A stretch of DNA of 6,051 bases, from the NCBI GenBank assembly GCA_019749855.1, contig JAIEPI010000167.1, positions 1-6,051 of the forward strand, in the 5' to 3' direction. Made by a program: the position numbers and the translations under genes. Within the stretch, counting starts at the first letter, position 1. Each line of letters starts with the position of its first letter. Below are positions 1 through 4,278 of the stretch, piece by piece. The stretch comes from Rickettsiales bacterium (GTDB lineage Bacteria > Pseudomonadota > Alphaproteobacteria > Rickettsiales > UBA998). The notes beneath the pieces were generated by a model. It was not told where the DNA came from. It did not search any database and saw nothing but the letters and a program-made list of their open reading frames with translations.

Positions 1-977
1 CCTTGCATCATGCGCTCACCCAGCGCTTCGGCCTCTTTTTGATCCACCGCCTCCGCAGCGCGCTCCACCAGCGAGACCACATCGCCCATATCCAGAATGC
101 GTCCGGCAATGCGTGTGGGATGGAACGGTTCAAACTGATCGAGTTTTTCGCCCACACCCATAAATTTGATGGGCTGACCTGTCACGTGGCGCATGCTGAG
201 CGCCGCACCGCCACGTGCATCGCCATCAATACGCGTGAGAATAATGCCAGTAATGCCAATCGTTTCATGGAACTGGCGTGCGATGTTCACCGCGTCCTGT
301 CCGGTCAGCGAGTCCGCCACCAGCAATGTTTCTATCGGATTACTGAGTGAGCGTATCTCGAGCAGTTCCTGCATGAGCGCTTCATCAATATGCAAACGAC
401 CGGCCGTATCAAGAATGAGGACATCATAGCCCTCCAGCTTCGCCGTTTGCAGGGCACGCCTGGTGATTTCCACGGGTTGCTGCCCCTGAATAATCGGCAG
501 GCTGGCCACCGCCGCTTGTGTCGCGACCACGGCCAGCTGCTCCTGCGCGGCAGGGCGCTGCACATCGAGTGAAGCCACCAGCACCTTTTTATTGTGTTTG
601 GTGCGTAAACGTAACGCCAGCTTACCTGAGCTGGTGGTTTTCCCTGAGCCTTGCAGGCCAACCATTAAAATGACAGCGGGTGGATTGGCGGCGAGATTAA
701 TGTCCTGTGTTTCACTACCTAATAGCTGCGCCAGATGGTCATGCACTAGCTTAATCACCATCTGTGCCGGTGAAACACTTTCAATGATTTTCGTGCCGAC
801 GGCCTGTTCTCTGAGCGAGTTGATGAACTCTTTCACCACAGGCAGCGCCACATCTGCCTCCAGCAGCGCAATACGCACTTCGCGCAGCACACCGTTAATA
901 TCCTCCTCACTCAGCATGCCTTTGCGGCGTAATCCTGAGAAAATGGAGGCCAGACGTTTATTCAGTGAGTCGAACAT
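1..977 (-). CDS. ffh: Signal recognition particle protein Ffh (partial, N and G domains)
   Basis: SRP54-type GTPase that binds 4.5S RNA and signal peptides and delivers nascent membrane proteins to FtsY at the inner membrane. The visible 325 residues cover the N-domain helical bundle (about 1-85) and the G domain. The P-loop is GLQGSGKTT (107-115), the G2-type loop is DVQRPAAQEQL (138-148), and the G3 motif is DTAGR (190-194). The G4 motif is T-R-I-D (248-251) instead of T-K-x-D, followed by GDARGGAALSMR, and the closing GVGEK is at 274-278. The R for K change together with SMR is what I associate with alphaproteobacterial Ffh. The methionine-rich M domain lies beyond the left edge, so the gene is cut by the window, not broken. 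ATG at 977 is chosen because it begins exactly at the family's usual MF(D/E)SL start; the Shine-Dalgarno sequence is weak. The gene is divergent from xseB. Confidence 0.97.
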   Translation of the reverse strand, partial: MFDSLNKRLASIFSGLRRKGMLSEEDINGVLREVRIALLEADVALPVVKEFINSLREQAVGTKIIESVSPAQMVIKLVHDHLAQLLGSETQDINLAANPPAVILMVGLQGSGKTTSSGKLALRLRTKHNKKVLVASLDVQRPAAQEQLAVVATQAAVASLPIIQGQQPVEITRRALQTAKLEGYDVLILDTAGRLHIDEALMQELLEIRSLSNPIETLLVADSLTGQDAVNIARQFHETIGITGIILTRIDGDARGGAALSMRHVTGQPIKFMGVGEKLDQFEPFHPTRIAGRILDMGDVVSLVERAAEAVDQKEAEALGERMMQ

Positions 978-1068
978 TGTCTCTATGTCAGGCATATTGT
1001 GGCGGTTGTCAACACTTCGCGCTTGCTTCAATGGGGTGAATTGGCATAGATAGTGGCACTTTAAACCC

Positions 1069-1072
1069 AAGG
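1069..1072 (+). promoter_or_regulatory. Ribosome binding site of xseB
   Basis: AAGG six bases before the ATG at 1079 is the only Shine-Dalgarno-like element here and supports that start. The rest of the divergent gap (978-1078) must hold the promoters of both ffh and xseB, but I see no convincing paired -35/-10 on either strand. Confidence 0.5.
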
Positions 1073-1078
1073 TCTGCT

Positions 1079-1330
1079 ATGACTAAAGTCACCGCGTTTG
1101 CCGATATTGCTAAACTATCTTTCGAAGATTCACTGCGAGAGTTAGAAGAGATCGTCAAACGCCTCGAAGGTGGCAAAAGCTCATTAGAGGATTCAATTTC
1201 CGACTACACTCGTGGAACGGCGCTGAAACAGCATTGCGAAAAGCAACTGGAAGCCGCTCGCTTGAAGGTTGAGAAATTGATTCCGCAGTCAGACGGAAGC
1301 CTAAAAACGGAGACATTTGATCATGGCTAA
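1079..1330 (+). CDS. xseB: Exodeoxyribonuclease VII small subunit
   Basis: Small subunit of exonuclease VII, which together with XseA degrades single-stranded DNA to oligonucleotides in the cytoplasm and takes part in repair. The product has 83 residues, typical for XseB (about 80). It shows the family's helical hairpin: the LSFEDSLRELEEIVKRLE segment (13-30), a GG turn and SSLEDSI (35-40), then YTRGTALKQHCEKQLE (43-58) and a closing LKVEKLI (62-68). The C-terminal tail (69-83) is polar and probably disordered. The last eight bases overlap the ispA start, so the two genes are surely cotranscribed and probably translationally coupled; the xseB-ispA pairing is classical in proteobacteria. xseA is not in the window. 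Identification is by sequence pattern and context, and both agree. Confidence 0.95.
   Translation: MTKVTAFADIAKLSFEDSLRELEEIVKRLEGGKSSLEDSISDYTRGTALKQHCEKQLEAARLKVEKLIPQSDGSLKTETFDHG
1309..1312 (+). promoter_or_regulatory. Ribosome binding site deciding the ispA start
   Basis: GGAG inside the end of xseB lies 10 bases before the ATG at 1323 and only 4 bases before an in-frame TTG at 1317. The spacing favours the ATG, giving a 324-residue product. Confidence 0.6.
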
Positions 1331-2297
1331 ACTTCAAACCACCGCTGTTAATGATATGCAGGAGGCGCTCTCGGCAGTGTCGGATGCGCTTGAAAACACC
1401 ATGGACATGCTTTTGCCGCAACCAGATGGCGGCTCCTCCAATATCATCTCGATCAAAAACCGTAATGAATCAGCAGAGAGCTCTCCGGTCGGCGGTGAAG
1501 CGCGGGTGATGGAAGCGATGCGTTATTCCACGCTCGGCGGCGGCAAACGTCTGCGCCCGTTTCTGGTGGTGAGCAGCGCCAACTTGTTTGGCGTATCCCG
1601 CGAAGCATCGCTGATTGCGGCCTCAGCCATTGAATTTATTCATACATACTCCCTGATTCATGATGATTTACCGGCAATGGATGATGATGATCTGCGTCGG
1701 GGAAAACCCAGCTGCCATAAGGCTTTTAACGAGGCGACGGCGATTCTCGCTGGGGACGCTCTGCAGGCGCTGGCCTTTCAGGTGCTGGCTGACCCTTCAG
1801 TGCATTCTGATCCCGCCGTGCGTTGTGAGCTGGTGACCGCTGTGGCGAAAGCCGCCAGCTGCCGCGGGCTGGTGGGCGGGCAAATGCTTGATCTTGAAGC
1901 GGAAAACAAAGAAATGTCGGTGGATGAAATTATCCGTCTGCAACGTCTGAAAACCGGTGAGCTTTTTGCGATTTCCTGTGAGGCAGGTGCTATTCTGGGC
2001 AAGGGAGCGAATCCGTTGCGTCTGGCGCTGCGTCGTTATGCGAATGATATGGGTCTGGCTTTCCAGATTACCGATGATTTGCTGGATGCTGAAGGCACCC
2101 GTGAGGAAGCAGGCAAAGCGGTGATGAAGGACGAAGCGCGCGGCAAAGCAACGCTGGTGCAGGCTCTGGGTATTGAGCGCGCCCGTGAGCAGGCGCAGAT
2201 TCTGGCGCGTCAGGCCATCAATCACCTCGATGTGTTTGACAAAAAAGCCAACCACCTGCGCACATTAGCTGAGTTCGTCGTCACACGTCGCAGCTAA
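1323..2297 (+). CDS. ispA: Polyprenyl diphosphate synthase, farnesyl (or geranylgeranyl) type
   Basis: Trans-prenyltransferase that condenses isopentenyl diphosphate with allylic diphosphates to supply FPP (or GGPP) for quinones, undecaprenyl phosphate and other isoprenoids. All class signatures are present: GGKRLRP (73-79), the first Asp-rich motif DDLPAMD (114-120) in its bacterial DDxxxxD form with Tyr five residues before it, GGQMLDL (185-191), K-T-G (210-212), the second Asp-rich motif DDLLD (251-255), and KDEARGKAT (269-277). Tyr at -5 and the two-residue insertion in the first motif match bacterial short-chain FPP synthases such as E. coli IspA, but product length cannot be fixed from sequence. 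The protein is about 25-30 residues longer than E. coli IspA because of a polar stretch (about 34-58) before the GGKRLRP helix. It overlaps xseB by 8 bp. No dxs follows. Confidence 0.95.
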   Translation: MAKLQTTAVNDMQEALSAVSDALENTMDMLLPQPDGGSSNIISIKNRNESAESSPVGGEARVMEAMRYSTLGGGKRLRPFLVVSSANLFGVSREASLIAASAIEFIHTYSLIHDDLPAMDDDDLRRGKPSCHKAFNEATAILAGDALQALAFQVLADPSVHSDPAVRCELVTAVAKAASCRGLVGGQMLDLEAENKEMSVDEIIRLQRLKTGELFAISCEAGAILGKGANPLRLALRRYANDMGLAFQITDDLLDAEGTREEAGKAVMKDEARGKATLVQALGIERAREQAQILARQAINHLDVFDKKANHLRTLAEFVVTRRS

Positions 2298-2303
2298 TAC
2301 ACA

Positions 2304-2325
2304 GGCCAATTAACTGTCATTGGCT
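2304..2325. terminator. Inverted repeat between convergent genes (weak terminator candidate)
   Basis: GCCAAT (2305-2310) and ATTGGC (2319-2324) form a perfect 6-bp stem with an 8-base loop, extendable by one G-T wobble. It sits just after the ispA stop, between ispA and the convergent small ORF, where a bidirectional terminator would be expected. There is no T-run on either strand, and the stem is short, so intrinsic termination is doubtful. Confidence 0.3.
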
Positions 2326-2339
2326 AACGCTCAGGCGCT

Positions 2340-2513
2340 TCAAGCAAAAATGCCCGCAATCGTTGTTGCAATGGAGGCATTGACCTCTTTTTTGAGATCC
2401 AGCTGCGAGCCGGTTTGTGCATTCTGCTCTGCGATCTGCTTCTGACGATTGTAACTGAGTGCCAGATTGTCCGTGATTGGACGTGGCGAATAACTTGCGG
2501 CGGTAATGGTCAT
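2340..2513 (-). CDS. Small protein of unknown function, 57 residues
   Basis: I do not recognise this protein. The ORF begins at the second of two adjacent ATGs, six bases after an AAAGGAG Shine-Dalgarno sequence; the first ATG (at 2516) would be only three bases away. The product starts MTITAASYSPRP, has a polar, Gln- and Asn-rich middle (residues 21-42, with KKE at 41-43), and ends in a small hydrophobic stretch, ASIATTIAGIFA (46-57). There is no signal peptide, no full membrane span and no Cys. The frame stays open upstream to 2672, but that part is AT-rich and has no ribosome site, so it is left out. The ORF is convergent to ispA, and its upstream side faces glgA, with which it shares a divergent control region. 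The strong ribosome site makes translation plausible; function is unknown. Confidence 0.6.
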   Translation of the reverse strand: MTITAASYSPRPITDNLALSYNRQKQIAEQNAQTGSQLDLKKEVNASIATTIAGIFA

Positions 2514-2519
2514 CATTGA

Positions 2520-2526
2520 CTCCTTT
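2520..2526 (-). promoter_or_regulatory. Strong ribosome binding site of the 57-residue ORF
   Basis: Read on the minus strand this is AAAGGAG, near the ideal Shine-Dalgarno sequence, with a six-base spacer to the ATG at 2513. It is the best ribosome site in the window and is the main support for the small gene. Confidence 0.65.
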
Positions 2527-2605
2527 GTGCTACATGCATGTTCAGAATAATAAACAATAGTTAATGAATATTTATTTATGGATGGGATTTTAACTATTTT
2601 TTTGT

Positions 2606-2638
2606 CATGCAAAATGCATTGAAAATGCTGCATATGCG
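2606..2638. repeat. Cluster of AAAATGC / ATGC short repeats
   Basis: AAAATGC occurs at 2611-2617 and again at 2622-2628, so the copies are 11 bp apart, about one helical turn. Further ATGC cores start at 2607 and 2634, and ATGCAT and GCATATGC palindromic elements are interleaved. Helically phased short repeats between divergent genes look like a regulator binding site, but no known consensus is recognised. Confidence 0.4.
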
Positions 2639-2675
2639 AAACATGAAGCTTTTGTGAAATAAGCACCTGCATGGC

Positions 2676-2704
2676 TTTTCAAGCCGTTCTCAGCGACGTA
2701 TAAT
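2676..2704 (+). promoter_or_regulatory. Candidate sigma70-type promoter for glgA
   Basis: A perfect TATAAT (2699-2704) stands 17 bases after TTTTCA (2676-2681), which matches four of six bases of TTGACA. Transcription would begin near 2711, giving a leader of roughly 110 bases before the glgA ATG. The -35 overlaps a small inverted repeat, GGCTT-TTC-AAGCC (2673-2685), which may be an operator or chance. Confidence 0.45.
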
Positions 2705-2734
2705 GGAAGCAATCAATTACAAGAAGTACTTAAT

Positions 2735-2761
2735 ATGTCCTTTTCTTTTCTCGCTTCTTAA
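2735..2761 (+). other. Possible 8-residue leader ORF upstream of glgA
   Basis: ATG at 2735 opens a tiny frame reading MSFSFLAS before TAA, within the predicted glgA leader. It has only a weak upstream AGAAG and no run of regulatory codons, so it may well be chance. An 8-bp palindrome, AAGTACTT (2724-2731), precedes it. Confidence 0.15.
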
Positions 2762-2823
2762 GTATAAAAGCTTCCCATTTTATTGTTAATGAAGATTAAA
2801 CTCACTTAAAGATAGAATTTCCC

Positions 2824-4278
2824 ATGCCTGCCAAGCAAATTATCTCTGTTACCTGTGAAACGGTGCCTTACAGTAAAACCGGCGGTCTCGCTGACGTGGC
2901 GGGTGAATTGTCACAGGCATTGACCAGTCAGGGTCATCACGTTCTGGTGCTTTCGCCGTGGTATAAGGGACTGAATCCTGACATGCCGCCTCCGACCTAT
3001 GTAGGAGATATTGAGGTGCCGTTTGATGGTGGCACACAGCGAGTAGGCGTGGGAGTGGTCGAATATAAGGGCGTCACGTACGGTTTTATAGGGGATCGCG
3101 GCGTTGATTATGGATTCCATCCGCAACCAAGGTTCGCCGATCACACTATTCATGACAATGTCGCCTATCACGAAAATAATAAGCGATTTGCTTTGTTTTC
3201 TGCCGCTGTGCCTTATGTGGCCGCCACACTGAAATTTAATCAGCCCGATATTCTGCATGTCCATGATTGGCATGGCGGATACTTGCCCGCCATGATGAAG
3301 CATCGCCGTGATCTTCCCGCCGGTTTCGCTGATAAAGTAAAGACGGTGTTCACCATTCATAATGGTGGTTATCAAGGCATTGCCGATATGGATCAGGCGT
3401 TGCATTGGATGGGTCTGCCCGCTTCCATGCGCGACACATCGATGAATAATTTTGGCGCGGCGAATGCGTTGACGGCGGCCTGTGGCACGGCCGATGTTGT
3501 CACCACGGTGAGTCCAAGCTACGCACAAGAAATTCGTCTGGGTGACAAGCATGGCGCAGAATCTCTGCGCTCACTTTATCCGGTCAAAGGCATCCTGAAC
3601 GGTATAACAGCCGAGCAGTGGGATCCGGCAAACTTCAAGCATCCTTTTTCTATCAATGACCAGACTGGCAAGAGGAAATTCAAGGAAGAGCTGCATGAAA
3701 AATTTGATTTAATCGACACTAAGCGACCCTTAATGGCATTGGTTAGTCGTATCACCAAAGACCAAAAAGGCACCGATATTTTTCTGCACTCGATCGATCG
3801 CCTCATAACACAAGGCTGGAATATCGTAGCTGCGGGCAATGGTGATCCTGAGCTGATGCGGCAGCTGAAAGCAAAAGCTAAGCAATATAAAGGGCGCATG
3901 GGGTATCATGCAGGCTATTCCGATACAGACCTCACGCGGCAGATCATTGCCGGCAGTGATGCGTTCGTGATTCCTAGCCGTTATGAGCCATGTGGTATCA
4001 CTCAGATGCAGTCCATGCGCTGTGGCACCTTACCGATTGCCACCGAAACCGGCGGATTGAAAGACACCATCAAGCACGACGTCACCGGATTCTTATTTTC
4101 CGAAAAAGCCGTGGCGCAAGGGCTGGATTCCGCAGCGGATGCTCTGGTGGATGCCGCGCAGAAAGCCTATGATAAGTACGGCACGGATGCATGGAAAACG
4201 ATGCAGCATGATGCCATGCGCAAGGCGGAAACCTTCACGTGGGAACATATTGCCGGCCAATATGACGCATTGTTTGGA
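2824..4278 (+). other. Domain: GT5 glycogen/starch synthase (residues 1-485)
   Basis: The two Rossmann halves of a GT-B fold are visible. The ADP-glucose-binding KTGGL motif is at 18-22. H-D-W-H at 147-150 supplies the Asp (148) equivalent to E. coli D137, and T-I-H-N at 177-180 supplies the His (179) equivalent to H161. SPSYAQEI (230-237) and GILNG (256-260) give the conserved Asn 259. The second half has S-R-I-T-K-D-Q-K-G (308-316) with the phosphate-binding Arg 309 and Lys 315, and S-R-Y-E-P-C-G (385-391) with catalytic Glu 388, then TGGLKDT (409-415). The closing helix TWEHIAGQYDALF ends at 484, as in ordinary GlgA. Two small departures are a one-residue insertion between Arg 309 and Lys 315, and NGIT where NGID or NGVD is usual. 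The domain should be active. Confidence 0.93.

Larger units (their letters stand above)
2514..2823. promoter_or_regulatory. AT-rich divergent control region between the small ORF and glgA
   Basis: About 310 bp without a convincing long coding frame, and much richer in A and T than the genes around it. It must hold the start signals for the small minus-strand ORF and for the plus-strand glgA fusion. On the minus strand a TATTAT (2547-2552) could be a -10 box, but no good -35 is seen at the right distance. A perfect 10-bp palindrome, ACATGCATGT (2532-2541), lies just upstream of the small ORF's ribosome site. The glgA promoter candidate, a short direct-repeat cluster and a mini-ORF are listed separately. 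Confidence 0.6.

Noticed and set aside
984..1012. Perfect TTGACA on the minus strand (1007-1012) as an ffh promoter
   Set aside because: No acceptable -10 lies 16-18 bases on (at best three of six matches), and the resulting start would fall almost on the ATG. It is left as an isolated -35 match.
592..1053. A 153-codon plus-strand frame over the start of ffh
   Set aside because: It is antisense to the certain Ffh N and G domains, and its protein is low-complexity Ser/Arg-rich.
1317..1322. TTG at 1317 as the ispA start
   Set aside because: It would be only four bases from the GGAG, against ten for the ATG at 1323, and adds just two residues.
2514..2672. N-terminal extension of the small minus-strand ORF to 110 residues
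   Set aside because: The added segment is AT-rich, lies in the control region and lacks a ribosome site, whereas the inner ATG has an excellent one.
2911..3552. A 213-codon minus-strand open frame opposite the synthase domain
   Set aside because: It lies wholly antisense to the conserved GT5 motifs, its product resembles no family I know, and it has no ribosome site. It is a shadow of codon bias in glgA.
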